From CALVLD01 sp964467585 (GTDB lineage Bacteria > Bacillota > Clostridia > Christensenellales > CAG-138): a DNA stretch of 64,000 nucleotides. Shown here in pieces: positions 44,578 through 53,545 of the stretch (its first letter is position 1; each line of letters begins with the position of its first letter). A model generated the notes under the pieces. That model saw nothing but the letters and a program-made list of their open reading frames with translations. It was not told where the DNA came from and did no database searches. The DNA lies in assembly GCA_964467585.1 (NCBI GenBank), contig CAYXRF010000001.1, forward strand, positions 1 to 64,000, in the 5' to 3' direction. The position numbers were made by a program, and so were the translations under genes.

Positions 44578-46284
44578 CTATTCTTTTTGCAAACGAGATG
44601 CACCCGGGGTCGGTTCAAATACGAAGCTTCTGTCGGAGTAGGGTTTGAGCTGTGCTTGAGGGATAGCCACATTTATATCACGTCCGTCCCAAAATTCGGG
44701 GCAGTTGTAGCTTCGCTCCATTTGTGAACAGATAATGGGCATACCGTATTTTTTAACGTACATATGCCCTGTATCCAAGCTTTCAAGATCAGAAACACAC
44801 ACTAACGGCACTTCAACAATGCCGTTATCGCACGGATCAAGCATCGCGCCAAGCGAGGGTATGGCGTGCCTTCCGCATTCCCTTGCAAACTCCAGCTTCG
44901 TATTGTAATTCTGCGAACCTAAAAACATATGGGAGTTGCAGTTGTCGCGTATTATACAGGCAGCCTCCGCGCCATAAACCATTGAAAGCTGTGAGTATGA
45001 CTGCACGATTATGTTGAACCATATGTTTCGGGAGCGTGCGGTGGCGATCTTGTTTTCAAAATCCTTTATCGCAGGGATATTGCCGAACTCATCCAGCATG
45101 AAGTACATATCGCGTGAAAGCGCACCGCCCTCCTCCTCCGAAAGACGCAGCATAACCCGATATACCCAATCAATAAACAGTCCCGCAACGGTGAAATCGC
45201 TCTTTTCATAATCGCGTGTTACAAGAAAAATCGCAATTGGTTTGTCGCGGAAGGCGTCAATGTCAATGCTGTTTCCGTTACAGAGGGTGCTTATTTTGAC
45301 GCTGAACCAATTCTGCATCATGTTTTCAAATACCCCCATGTAAGATTTTGTGGTTTGAGGAGCATTTTCAAGAAAAGGACGCAGATGCTTCAACGATTCA
45401 CTGTTATACGGTTTGTTCGACAGCCATTGCATGGTTTGCAGCGAACGCATACCCGAGCCTGAGTATATATGCGTGCGGATACTCAAATAACATTCCTGAA
45501 TGCTTGAAAAGCTCATCATATCGCGTGTAAACCGAGTGTCGGGAGTGATTGCTTCCTCAAGCAGCAGATATATCATGCCGCGTAAAATCTCCTGTGCGCC
45601 CATGTACCATGATGGATCGTGGATTATTGAAAGATTTACCGTACAGACTGAGCAAACAAGCTGAGAAATCAAATCATCCGTTTCCGCCTTGCACAATCCC
45701 TCAAATACGGAGTACGCAGCCTTAACCTCATCCGCAGACGAGTAGGTCATGCCGTTAAATTCAAAATGACCGTCATTGCCGTTTGGTTCATTGGCAGGGG
45801 AGGGGATGGGAGCATTATCGCGTATGCGCATCCAGCTGTCGTATATCTCGCCAAGCACATTCCATCTGTCAGAATGCATACAGTCCTTAAAATTGAGTGC
45901 AAACAGCCTGTAACCGCACTTTGAAAGGTATCCCGCGTTGCGCTCGAATATCTCTCCCTTAGGGTCTGTGATAAAAAACGACGGTTTATTCCTGCGGCTT
46001 GCCAAAACGCGTATTCGCGGCTCAATGCATCCCGTTGTTTTGCCGCTTCCGGTGGTTCCGACACAAATCTCATGCGCGTTCGGTGAAAAGAAAAATTCCA
46101 GTTCGCCATTATCATTGCGCCTGCTTGCGTATGGAAAACCATCCACATTGGTAAGGGGCAGATCACAGTACTTTACGCTGCGCATTTCGGGCAGCGCAGC
46201 CATGTCGTCATATTCCACAAGCCTGTTATGCTCATAGTTGGCGTGCATATACGCCTGACGTATTCTTTCACTGATGGTTTTCAT
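44578..46284 (-). CDS. VirD4/TraG-like coupling ATPase without visible membrane anchor
   Basis: About 568 residues of the VirD4/TraG family, hexameric ATPases that pass DNA-protein substrates to type IV secretion channels. Walker A VGTTGSGKTTG is near residue 75, Walker B FMLDEFGNIPAIKDFE near 360, and SRNIWFNIIVQSYSQL follows as in conjugative coupling proteins. Start is the ATG at 46284, eight bases after AGGAGG; the ATG at 46290 is too close. The usual N-terminal transmembrane hairpin is absent. No relaxase, mating-pore or integrase gene is nearby; the only partner is the upstream Sel1-like protein, seven bases away. It may serve a non-conjugative role. Confidence 0.82.
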   Translation of the reverse strand: MKTISERIRQAYMHANYEHNRLVEYDDMAALPEMRSVKYCDLPLTNVDGFPYASRRNDNGELEFFFSPNAHEICVGTTGSGKTTGCIEPRIRVLASRRNKPSFFITDPKGEIFERNAGYLSKCGYRLFALNFKDCMHSDRWNVLGEIYDSWMRIRDNAPIPSPANEPNGNDGHFEFNGMTYSSADEVKAAYSVFEGLCKAETDDLISQLVCSVCTVNLSIIHDPSWYMGAQEILRGMIYLLLEEAITPDTRFTRDMMSFSSIQECYLSIRTHIYSGSGMRSLQTMQWLSNKPYNSESLKHLRPFLENAPQTTKSYMGVFENMMQNWFSVKISTLCNGNSIDIDAFRDKPIAIFLVTRDYEKSDFTVAGLFIDWVYRVMLRLSEEEGGALSRDMYFMLDEFGNIPAIKDFENKIATARSRNIWFNIIVQSYSQLSMVYGAEAACIIRDNCNSHMFLGSQNYNTKLEFARECGRHAIPSLGAMLDPCDNGIVEVPLVCVSDLESLDTGHMYVKKYGMPIICSQMERSYNCPEFWDGRDINVAIPQAQLKPYSDRSFVFEPTPGASRLQKE

Positions 46285-46296
46285 TGTCATAACCTC

Positions 46297-47283
46297 CTAA
46301 AATCCGATAGTCCTGTTTGAATCAAGCTTTGCCACGCTTGAAGCGCTGCGCCAAATACCCGCAGCATAGTTATTGATGAATTCCTCCTTATCAGCGTTTG
46401 AAATCCCCGGGTCTCGCAGCACCTCAACAAATCCTCTGTCGATATCGTGCACGCCGCCGCCGCGAACAATATTGCGGCAGATAAGCGCAGCCTGACGATA
46501 CAAGGCGATGGATTCCGGCGAATAACGGAGCAAGGCGTCACGGGGGGCCAGAAGGGGAGTGTCGTACCAATATCGAGAAGCGATGGCTTCATAATCGCGT
46601 ATGATTGAAACATCCATGTTCTGTTCACATAAACACGCATGCAGCAGCTTGACGGACGTTGCATCGCCCCAATATGCGCACTCGATAAAACCGTTTATCG
46701 CCCTTTCCACGTTTTTTTCACAGCCAATGCCAAGATATCGCATAATTGAAACCTGACGGCTGCACAGCACATCGCCTGTTGCGGCAATGTCGCAGAGCTT
46801 TATGCAGCTCATTCGTGCGTTGTAAGCAACGCGCTGCATTTCGCCATTACCTGCTGGGCCGACGTATAACCCCCTTGCTCGGCTCGCCATAATGCTGTCA
46901 AGAACGCTTCCCTTGATGTCAAAAAGCATATCCTCACAGTCAAGAACGTTGTCGCCTCCGCGAAGCGCCTGAAACGTTTTATAGTCTTTTGGCGATGCTA
47001 TGCACATCATTACGCCAAGTATTGAATCAATATATCGTTCTGATTCAGTTTCTGCCAAACCATAGGCTTTGCCAAGCAGAGACATAATTCGCTTTGCATC
47101 GTTTACAAAGCAGTCGCTTACGCGTGCGGAAAGCAGAGCTGTTGAAGTCGTCATGCTTATAAAAGCTGTATAGTTGATTCCCTGCGGTTCAAGCCTGCTG
47201 CTTTCATCTGCGCGAAGCTCGTGCAAAACCTCTGCACGCACTTTTTCCCACTCGTTGTTGCGGTCTGAATTTTCGTAATCCAT
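46297..47283 (-). CDS. Sel1-like repeat protein, partner of the TraG-like ATPase
   Basis: About 328 residues, predicted almost wholly helical and soluble. A Sel1-type repeat is recognisable near residue 190-225 (YLGIGCEKNVERAINGFIECAYWGDATS); the flanks are probably degenerate repeats. The rest is unrecognised. A start at ATG 47283 or at GTG 47292 is possible. It overlaps nothing but ends right at the ribosome-binding site of the TraG-like gene, so the two form an operon. Sel1 proteins are usually scaffolds for protein interaction, which would suit an adaptor for the ATPase. Function unknown. Confidence 0.6.
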   Translation of the reverse strand: MDYENSDRNNEWEKVRAEVLHELRADESSRLEPQGINYTAFISMTTSTALLSARVSDCFVNDAKRIMSLLGKAYGLAETESERYIDSILGVMMCIASPKDYKTFQALRGGDNVLDCEDMLFDIKGSVLDSIMASRARGLYVGPAGNGEMQRVAYNARMSCIKLCDIAATGDVLCSRQVSIMRYLGIGCEKNVERAINGFIECAYWGDATSVKLLHACLCEQNMDVSIIRDYEAIASRYWYDTPLLAPRDALLRYSPESIALYRQAALICRNIVRGGGVHDIDRGFVEVLRDPGISNADKEEFINNYAAGIWRSASSVAKLDSNRTIGF

Positions 47284-47375
47284 TGGATTCACCGTCCCTT
47301 CAAATCAAGTACGCACGGCGCACATAACATCTCCGACGCCGCGCTGATAAACAGCTTAAGATTTTTAAGTTAAGG

Positions 47376-47403
47376 AGCATAAAGCCCATAGTGCCATTTA
47401 CAA
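47376..47403 (-). promoter_or_regulatory. Promoter of the Sel1-TraG-like pair
   Basis: On the minus strand TTGTAA and TATGCT are 16 bases apart. Its -35 element overlaps the -35 of the divergent MFS gene (47397-47402), so the two promoters should compete or be co-regulated. Confidence 0.55.
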
Positions 47404-47425
47404 ATACTTGGGCGGGTGCTACAAT
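47397..47425 (+). promoter_or_regulatory. Promoter of the MFS gene, leaderless geometry
   Basis: TTTACA and TACAAT are 17 bases apart. Six bases separate the -10 element from the ATG at 47432, so transcription should start at the start codon; no Shine-Dalgarno motif is present. Confidence 0.6.
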
Positions 47426-47431
47426 GTCGGC

Positions 47432-48649
47432 ATGAACGCACAAAAAAGAACCGAGGGCAACGGGAGGTTCGCACTGCTTTTCGCTGTTGCATATATAGCT
47501 TACAGTGCGGTATACGTATCCCGCGTGAATCTTTCGATAGCAACGCCCGTTATGGAAAGCCTTTCGCTTATCACAAAATCCCAAACAGGGCTGATAGGCA
47601 GTGTCTTTTTTGTTACCTATTCTCTGGGGCAGCTGCTTAACGGCCCGCTTGGAGACAAGCTTCGCCCAAAGCTGATGATAGTTTGCGGGCTTGCGCTGAT
47701 TGGCGTTTCAAACGCCCTGATTGGGCTTGTGCCCCCCGTGTGGTGCATCGCGCTGCTGTGGGGATTAAACGGCTATGCTCAGTCGATGATATGGGGACCG
47801 ATGCTTCGGACGGTCTCACGCGCATGCGGGGATGGCCGTGCGCGAAAGCTCGTGCCATTTTTGGGCTCATCGGTCGCTGTCGGCAGTGTTGTGGGCATAT
47901 TGCTTGCACAAAAGGCTGTAACCGCATTTGGCGTGTGCGCAGCATTCTTGATACCATCCTCGGTTACGCTTGCTGCCGCAGTCGTCGTGCTTTTATTCTT
48001 TCGTGATACTGCCGTTGTTGAAAGACGCAACAGAATATCTTTTTTTAAGCTGATAGGTCGACCGCGTATTTACGGCATGCTTTTGCCAACAATTGCTCAG
48101 GGAGTTATAAAGGATAACATTGTATTCTGGGCGCCGTTCTATTTTGTTGACAGGTTCGGGGTGGATATAAAGAGTATGTCGTTCTATGTGTTTGCGATAC
48201 CTCTCACAAGCATTATAGGACGCTTTACATATCCGCTGCTGTATAAGGCTTTCAAAGGGCGGGAGCATATAGTGTCGATCGCTTGCTTTGGGCTGTGCAT
48301 AGTGCTTATCGCTCCGCTTGCGTTTGGAATAGGCTCAGCCGTTGTTGCAATGGTGGCGCTTGCGCTCTGCGCCGCGGCGATAGCGGCGATAGACACGTCA
48401 ATGCTTTCGATATTTCCGCTTTCGTTTGGCGATGAGGGCAACGTTTCATCCGTGGTGGGGCTGCTGGATTTTGCAACCTACATGGGCGCGGGGATTTCCA
48501 CCGCCATTTATGGCGCGGTGCTTGACAAAGGCAGCTATCGTGGCATGTTTGCCTCGTGGATGATAATTTGCGCGGCAGCAATAATCGTGCTGATTATCTA
48601 TATTTGTTGTATTGAAAGGCAAAAGGATACGCAGGAAGCAGAAATATAA
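47432..48649 (+). CDS. MFS transporter, organophosphate:phosphate antiporter-like
   Basis: A 405-residue, 12-helix major facilitator. The first helix region (AVYVSRVNLSIATPVMESL) and the next segment (TGLIGSVFFVTYSLGQLLNGPLGDKL) follow the pattern of the OPA subfamily (GlpT/UhpT), including the conserved R-x-N after helix 1. Cargo is therefore perhaps a phosphorylated organic acid or sugar, but many OPA-like clostridial proteins carry other anions. The gene is divergent from the Sel1/TraG-like pair and separated from the gntR gene by a terminator. The start is the ATG at the predicted transcription start; a TTG at 47408 lies inside the promoter. Confidence 0.78.
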   Translation: MNAQKRTEGNGRFALLFAVAYIAYSAVYVSRVNLSIATPVMESLSLITKSQTGLIGSVFFVTYSLGQLLNGPLGDKLRPKLMIVCGLALIGVSNALIGLVPPVWCIALLWGLNGYAQSMIWGPMLRTVSRACGDGRARKLVPFLGSSVAVGSVVGILLAQKAVTAFGVCAAFLIPSSVTLAAAVVVLLFFRDTAVVERRNRISFFKLIGRPRIYGMLLPTIAQGVIKDNIVFWAPFYFVDRFGVDIKSMSFYVFAIPLTSIIGRFTYPLLYKAFKGREHIVSIACFGLCIVLIAPLAFGIGSAVVAMVALALCAAAIAAIDTSMLSIFPLSFGDEGNVSSVVGLLDFATYMGAGISTAIYGAVLDKGSYRGMFASWMIICAAAIIVLIIYICCIERQKDTQEAEI

Positions 48650-48996
48650 GATTCGATTTATACGCTGCAACACTTCTTTTTACATTCTCTCTGCTTAGAC
48701 TGATTATATGTCGAAGGCAAGATGACGGGGCTTGAGGTGCTCAGCATCAATCGCAAGGCGGGGACATACAGAATCAGCTTATTGCCCTTAACAGGAGGAG
48801 CGGGCAGAAAAGCAGCATAAATAAAAAGGGCGACTGCAAGAGGATAGACCTCTCAGCCGCCTTCTCAAACGAAAATATATCTGTTTGAATTGATTATCTA
48901 ATCCAATTCGGTTACACAAACCAAGCCGTGTGCATATAATTGTACGCTAAACACAACACACATGGCGAACAAATGCAAAACTGCGTTTACGCCGAC
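48650..48996. other. Intergenic region between convergent MFS and gntR genes
   Basis: No gene is supported. It holds the gntR terminator (48820-48864) and a weak palindrome AATTGATTATCTAATCCAATT-like element at about 48889-48909. Confidence 0.5.
48820..48864 (-). terminator. Intrinsic terminator of the gntR gene
   Basis: On the minus strand AAGGCGGCTGAGAGG pairs with CCTCTTGCAGTCGCC (two bulges) and is followed by CTTTTTATTT. Confidence 0.7.
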
Positions 48997-49674
48997 TTAC
49001 ATACTAAGCAGCGGCGAATTGAGCGAAAGCTCCTTCGTTTTTTGCAGATGGGTGCGAAGCAGACCAACGGCAAGGTCGGCGTCCTTCGCCGCGCAGGCGT
49101 CCAACAGACGGCGATGCTCATCAACAGTCTGAGCATATGCCTCACTTGGAGCGTAGTAGGGGCGAATGTATCTGTCAACGTTGGCATGAAGCTGCTCAAT
49201 AAGCTGAATCATGAACGGATTCTTCGCGGGCCCATAAAGCGCAAAGTGGAATTTGAGATTGAGATCCTCAAGCTTATTCGGGTCTGTTTCGTCCTTGGCC
49301 TGATCAAGAACCTCCTGTGCCGCTTCGATATCCTCAGGGGTAATGTGTGGGATGGCGGCGCGCATTGCGCCAAGCTCCAGAACAATGCGGGTATCCATAG
49401 CGTTCTCAAGCTCCTCACGGGTAAGCTTGGTTACGACTGCTCCGCGGTTGGGGTAAATGCGAACAAGACCTTGAGCGTCAAGCTGACGGAATGCCTCCCT
49501 CACGGGGATATGGCTAACCGAAAGCTGAGCTGAAATCTCATCCTGACGCAGAGGCATACCACCGGGCAGTACCCCGCGGATGATGGCCGTGCGAATGACT
49601 TGGAAAACCCAGTCCCTTGCCGCCATTGACTTCTGCTGCATTTCTTCAGCGATGTCCTTAAGCTGTGTACTCAT
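48997..49674 (-). CDS. GntR-family regulator, FadR/FCD subfamily, likely hut regulator
   Basis: A 225-residue regulator. The winged helix (about 15-80) has RQDEISAQLSVSHIPVREAF and the C-terminal FCD domain is all-helical, with the metal-binding residues expected in DLNLKFHFALYG (Asp/His) and EHRRLLDAC (His). FCD regulators bind small organic acids. The start is the ATG at 49674, with a GTG three codons earlier as an alternative. It is divergent from hutH with facing promoters and a perfect inverted repeat over its own -35, so control of the histidine operon and of itself is the likely role. Confidence 0.85.
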   Translation of the reverse strand: MSTQLKDIAEEMQQKSMAARDWVFQVIRTAIIRGVLPGGMPLRQDEISAQLSVSHIPVREAFRQLDAQGLVRIYPNRGAVVTKLTREELENAMDTRIVLELGAMRAAIPHITPEDIEAAQEVLDQAKDETDPNKLEDLNLKFHFALYGPAKNPFMIQLIEQLHANVDRYIRPYYAPSEAYAQTVDEHRRLLDACAAKDADLAVGLLRTHLQKTKELSLNSPLLSM

Positions 49675-49738
49675 AAAAAACACTCACTTCCGTAAATTAT
49701 TACAGGCTCTTTAATTCTCAAACAGCCCTTTCCGATAT

Positions 49739-49767
49739 ATTATACCATGCAGGTAAACTATTGTCAA
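49739..49767 (-). promoter_or_regulatory. Consensus promoter of the gntR gene
   Basis: On the minus strand TTGACA and TATAAT are 17 bases apart. The inverted repeat TTGTC-5-GACAA (49761-49775) covers the -35 element. Confidence 0.82.
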
Positions 49768-49775
49768 TACGACAA
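49761..49775. promoter_or_regulatory. Candidate GntR/FCD operator
   Basis: TTGTC and GACAA form a perfect dyad with a 5-base centre. A second TTTGTCG half-site lies in the hutH promoter spacer (49876-49882). Short T-n-GT...AC-n-A dyads are typical for FadR-type regulators. Binding is inferred. Confidence 0.45.
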
Positions 49776-49870
49776 ATTAATCAATTTTTCACGAAAAACA
49801 AGTTTGTGCACCATATAATAAGAATTAAGGATTATATTCAATCAAGCGATGCTTTAGCCCCCTAAAACGG

Positions 49871-49900
49871 TTGACTTTGTCGTTGTATTTGACCTATAAT
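49871..49900 (+). promoter_or_regulatory. Promoter of the hut operon
   Basis: TTGACT and TATAAT are 18 bases apart, 39 bases before the hutH ATG. A GGGGGT site precedes the start. Confidence 0.75.
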
Positions 49901-49939
49901 ATGTATTCGGATAAGATTTGAAACTGGGGGTATTTTTTT

Positions 49940-51472
49940 ATGGACGGGATTATTATCGACGGTATGTCTCTCACCCTTAAGCAGGTTGAGGCGGTCGCTC
50001 GCGGTCGTGCTGCGGTCAGACTTTCCCAAGCGGCGGAAAGCGCAGTAAATCGTGCGCGTGCCTATGTTGAAAAAAAGCTTTCAGATGGAGCTGTGGTATA
50101 CGGATTGACAACAGGCTTCGGCAAATTCTCAGACACATTCATACCCCGGGAGGAGACTGCTCAGCTGCAAAAAAACCTGATAATGTCTCATTCCTGCGGC
50201 ATGGGCGAACCGCTTCCCACAGAGACCGTCCGCGCTGCAATGCTTCTCAGATGCAATGCGCTTTCAAGAGGCAACAGCGGCATTCGTCTTTCAACATTAA
50301 ATACATTGCTTGCCATGCTTAATGCGGGTGTTCACCCGATAATTCCCGAAAAGGGCAGTCTCGGCGCAAGCGGAGATCTTGCCCCCCTCTCACATATGGT
50401 GCTTGTGATGCTTGGGCTGGGCGAAGCTGAGTTTATGGGCGTTCGCATGGACGGCGCGGAAGCTATGGCAAAGGCGGGCATTCCCACGGTGGAGCTTGCC
50501 GCAAAGGAGGGGCTTGCCCTCATAAACGGCACTCAGATAATGACAGCGATCGGCGCACTTGCCACAATAGACGCCATAAAGCTGACAAAGGTTGCGGATA
50601 TCGCCGCCGCTATGACGGCGGAGGCGCAGAACGGAATAACATCCGCGTTTGACCCAAAGGTTCACGCGCTTCGCGGGCATAAAGGGCAGATGGAATGTGC
50701 GGAGAACCTCTTAACGCTGCTTTGCGGCAGCGGGCTTGCGGCACGCACACAGCCCGACAAGGTACAGGATGCATATTCAATAAGATGCGTCCCGCAGGTT
50801 CACGGCGCAAGCAGAGACGCGATCGAATACGTCGCAAACGCCGTATCACGTGAGATTAACGCGGTCACCGATAATCCGATAATATTCCCTGATGATGACG
50901 AGGTTATTTCAGGCGGCAATTTCCACGGTCAACCAATGGCTTTGGCATTCGACTTTCTGGGCATTGCCGTTTCAGAGCTTGCGAACATATCCGAACGCAG
51001 AATCGAACGGATGGTCAACCCTCAGCTTTCATACGGGCTGCCCGCTTTTCTCACAAAGCACGGCGGGCTCAACTCCGGATTCATGATAGCGCAGTACAGC
51101 GCGGCTTCAATGGTGTCGGAAAACAAGGTCTATGCACATCCGGCAAGCGTGGATTCCATCCCCTCATCCGCAAACCAAGAGGATCATGTCAGCATGGGCA
51201 CAACTGCCGCACGCAAGGCTCGTATGATGCTTGACGATGCACAAAAGGTGCTGGCAATTGAGCTTGTGACGGCGGCGCAGGCGCTTTGGCTTCGCTGCGG
51301 GGCTGAAAAGTGCGCGCCCGCAACACGCGCCGTTTACGACCTTATCCGTCAGACGATACCTCCCGTCGAACAGGACGTGGTAATGTATCCGCTGCTTAAA
51401 AATGCCGAAACACTTATTAAAACAGACAGGATCGCTCCCGCTGCCGAGGCTGTATGCGGGGTGCTTAAATAA
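49940..51472 (+). CDS. hutH: Histidine ammonia-lyase
   Basis: A 510-residue enzyme that eliminates ammonia from L-histidine to give urocanate. The MIO prosthetic group forms from Ala143-Ser144-Gly145 in GSLGASGDLAPLSHM, and the catalytic Tyr53 lies in VVYGLTTGFGKF. Later landmarks are QDAYSIRCVPQVHG and NPIIFPDDDEVISGGNFHG. Length is normal for the bacterial enzyme. It is the first gene of a six-gene run converting histidine to glutamate and a one-carbon unit on THF. Confidence 0.95.
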   Translation: MDGIIIDGMSLTLKQVEAVARGRAAVRLSQAAESAVNRARAYVEKKLSDGAVVYGLTTGFGKFSDTFIPREETAQLQKNLIMSHSCGMGEPLPTETVRAAMLLRCNALSRGNSGIRLSTLNTLLAMLNAGVHPIIPEKGSLGASGDLAPLSHMVLVMLGLGEAEFMGVRMDGAEAMAKAGIPTVELAAKEGLALINGTQIMTAIGALATIDAIKLTKVADIAAAMTAEAQNGITSAFDPKVHALRGHKGQMECAENLLTLLCGSGLAARTQPDKVQDAYSIRCVPQVHGASRDAIEYVANAVSREINAVTDNPIIFPDDDEVISGGNFHGQPMALAFDFLGIAVSELANISERRIERMVNPQLSYGLPAFLTKHGGLNSGFMIAQYSAASMVSENKVYAHPASVDSIPSSANQEDHVSMGTTAARKARMMLDDAQKVLAIELVTAAQALWLRCGAEKCAPATRAVYDLIRQTIPPVEQDVVMYPLLKNAETLIKTDRIAPAAEAVCGVLK

Positions 51473-51492
51473 CATTTAAGGAGGCGTCAATT

Positions 51493-53508
51493 ATGAACAA
51501 TTTTGATATTTCAAACGCTATGACGATCAAACTGGATAACGTCCTTCCCGACTATCCGCAGTTTGATGCAACCCGTCGCCGTGCGCCGGATCGTGGCTTT
51601 CGCCTCACAAAAGCGCAGACTCAGCTTGCCCTCAGAAATGCTCTGCGGTATGTGCCGGAGGAGCTGCATGAAAAGCTTGCTCCGGAGTTTTTAGAGGAGC
51701 TGCGCACACGCGGCAGGATATACGCATACCGTTACAGACCTCAGGGGAGGATTTACGGCAAACCTATCGATGATTACAAGGGCAACTGCATAGAGGGTAA
51801 GGCGTTTCAGGTGATGATTGACAACAATCTTGACTTTGAGATTGCTCTTTATCCGTATGAGCTTGTCACATACGGAGAAACAGGGCAGCCCTGCCAAAAT
51901 TGGCTGCAATACCGTCTTATAAAAAAATATCTTGAGCAAATGACAAACGAGCAGACGCTCGTTATTGAAAGCGGGCATCCCGTTGGGCTGTTTCCGTCCA
52001 AGCCTACCGCGCCGAGGGTTATACTTACAAACGCTCTTATGGTGGGCATGTTTGACAATCTCAAGGATTGGGAAATTGCCGAGGAGATGGGCGTTGCCAA
52101 CTATGGCCAGATGACGGCGGGCGGCTGGATGTACATAGGTCCGCAGGGGATTGTCCACGGCACGTTCAACACAATATTGGGCGCGGGACGCAAATATCTC
52201 GGTATTCCCGAGGACGGAGACCTTGCGGGGCGCGTATTCGTTTCAAGCGGGCTTGGCGGCATGAGCGGCGCGCAGCCAAAGGCTGCAAATATTGCAAACG
52301 CCGTCGGTCTTTTTGCCGAGGTTGATCGCTCACGCATTGAGACCCGTCTTGAACAGGGCTGGGTCAATGTGATATCAGACGACATTGACGAGGTGTTTGC
52401 GCTTGCCGATAAGCATCGCGCCGACAAAACCACAATATCCATCGCCTATCACGGCAACATTGTAGATTTGCTTGAGGCGGCGGTAAAGCGCGGCTTCCAT
52501 ATTGATTTGCTTTCAGACCAAACCTCATGCCACAACGCATACAACGGCGGATACTGCCCCGTGGGTTACACGTTTGAGCAGCGCACGCAGCTTTTGCATA
52601 CGGATCGTGCCAAATTTGAAGCGGCGGTCAATGCGTCTCTGCGCCGTCATTTTAATGCTATATGCGCTCTTTCAAAAAGCGGCACATACTTTTTTGATTA
52701 CGGCAACTCCTTTATGAAGGCTGTATATGACGCGGGCGTCACCGAAATAAGCCGCAACGGAGTGGATGAGAAGGACGGGTTCATTTTCCCGTCATATGTT
52801 GAGGACTTAATGGGACCGATGCTGTTTGATTATGGTTACGGCCCGTTCCGCTGGGTATGCCTTTCCGGAAAACGCTCAGACCTTATCGCCACAGATCACG
52901 CGGCGATGAGCTGTATCGACCCGAACAGACGTTTTCAGGACAGAGACAACTACAACTGGATACGCGACGCCGAGGCTAATCAGCTTGTGGTTGGCACGCA
53001 GGCGCGCATACTGTATCAGGATGCCGAGGGACGCACGCGCATAGCTCTCAAATTCAACGAAATGGTTCGCCACGGCGAGATAGGGCCTGTTATGATAGGA
53101 AGAGACCATCACGACGTTTCGGGCACGGATTCGCCCTTCCGCGAAACTGCAAATATCAAGGACGGCAGCAATGTTATGGCGGATATGGCGGTGCAGTGCT
53201 TTGCGGGAAATGCGGCAAGAGGAATGAGCCTTTGCGCGCTGCATAACGGCGGAGGCGTAGGAATTGGCAAGAGCATCAACGGCGGCTTCGGACTTGTGCT
53301 TGACGGCAGCGAACGTGTTGACGCCACCATCCGTTCCGCAATGATGTGGGACGTCATGGGCGGCGTGGCAAGGCGTGCGTGGGCAAGAAATCCCCACGCA
53401 ATCGAAACGGGCGTCGAATACAATCAAAAGCAGAACGGCAAAGCGCATATAACAATACCGTACATTGCCGACGACGCTCTGATTGACAAGCTCACCAAGG
53501 ATATGTAA
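51493..53508 (+). CDS. hutU: Urocanate hydratase, long form
   Basis: A 671-residue NAD-dependent enzyme that adds water to urocanate to give 4-imidazolone-5-propionate. It is the long form (about 670 residues, against 550-560 for the common form). Landmarks: ESGHPVGLFPS near 157, YGQMTAGGWMYIGPQGIVHG near 205 with the NAD-site Gly-rich GLGGMSGAQPKAA following, and the late GVGIGKSINGGFG. The conserved catalytic Cys is expected in the middle of the chain. An AAGGAGG site lies just before the ATG, 20 bases after hutH. Confidence 0.94.
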   Translation: MNNFDISNAMTIKLDNVLPDYPQFDATRRRAPDRGFRLTKAQTQLALRNALRYVPEELHEKLAPEFLEELRTRGRIYAYRYRPQGRIYGKPIDDYKGNCIEGKAFQVMIDNNLDFEIALYPYELVTYGETGQPCQNWLQYRLIKKYLEQMTNEQTLVIESGHPVGLFPSKPTAPRVILTNALMVGMFDNLKDWEIAEEMGVANYGQMTAGGWMYIGPQGIVHGTFNTILGAGRKYLGIPEDGDLAGRVFVSSGLGGMSGAQPKAANIANAVGLFAEVDRSRIETRLEQGWVNVISDDIDEVFALADKHRADKTTISIAYHGNIVDLLEAAVKRGFHIDLLSDQTSCHNAYNGGYCPVGYTFEQRTQLLHTDRAKFEAAVNASLRRHFNAICALSKSGTYFFDYGNSFMKAVYDAGVTEISRNGVDEKDGFIFPSYVEDLMGPMLFDYGYGPFRWVCLSGKRSDLIATDHAAMSCIDPNRRFQDRDNYNWIRDAEANQLVVGTQARILYQDAEGRTRIALKFNEMVRHGEIGPVMIGRDHHDVSGTDSPFRETANIKDGSNVMADMAVQCFAGNAARGMSLCALHNGGGVGIGKSINGGFGLVLDGSERVDATIRSAMMWDVMGGVARRAWARNPHAIETGVEYNQKQNGKAHITIPYIADDALIDKLTKDM

Positions 53509-53545
53509 ATCCTTTACATTATAACTATAACGGAGGTAATACCCC

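Noticed and set aside
44578..47292. An integrative conjugative element, suggested by the TraG-like ATPase
   Set aside because: No relaxase, integrase, mating-pore genes or att repeats are visible on either side; neighbours are housekeeping genes.
47408..47434. TTG at 47408 as start of the MFS gene
   Set aside because: It lies between the -35 and -10 elements of the predicted promoter, and the ATG at 47432 fits the family N-terminus.
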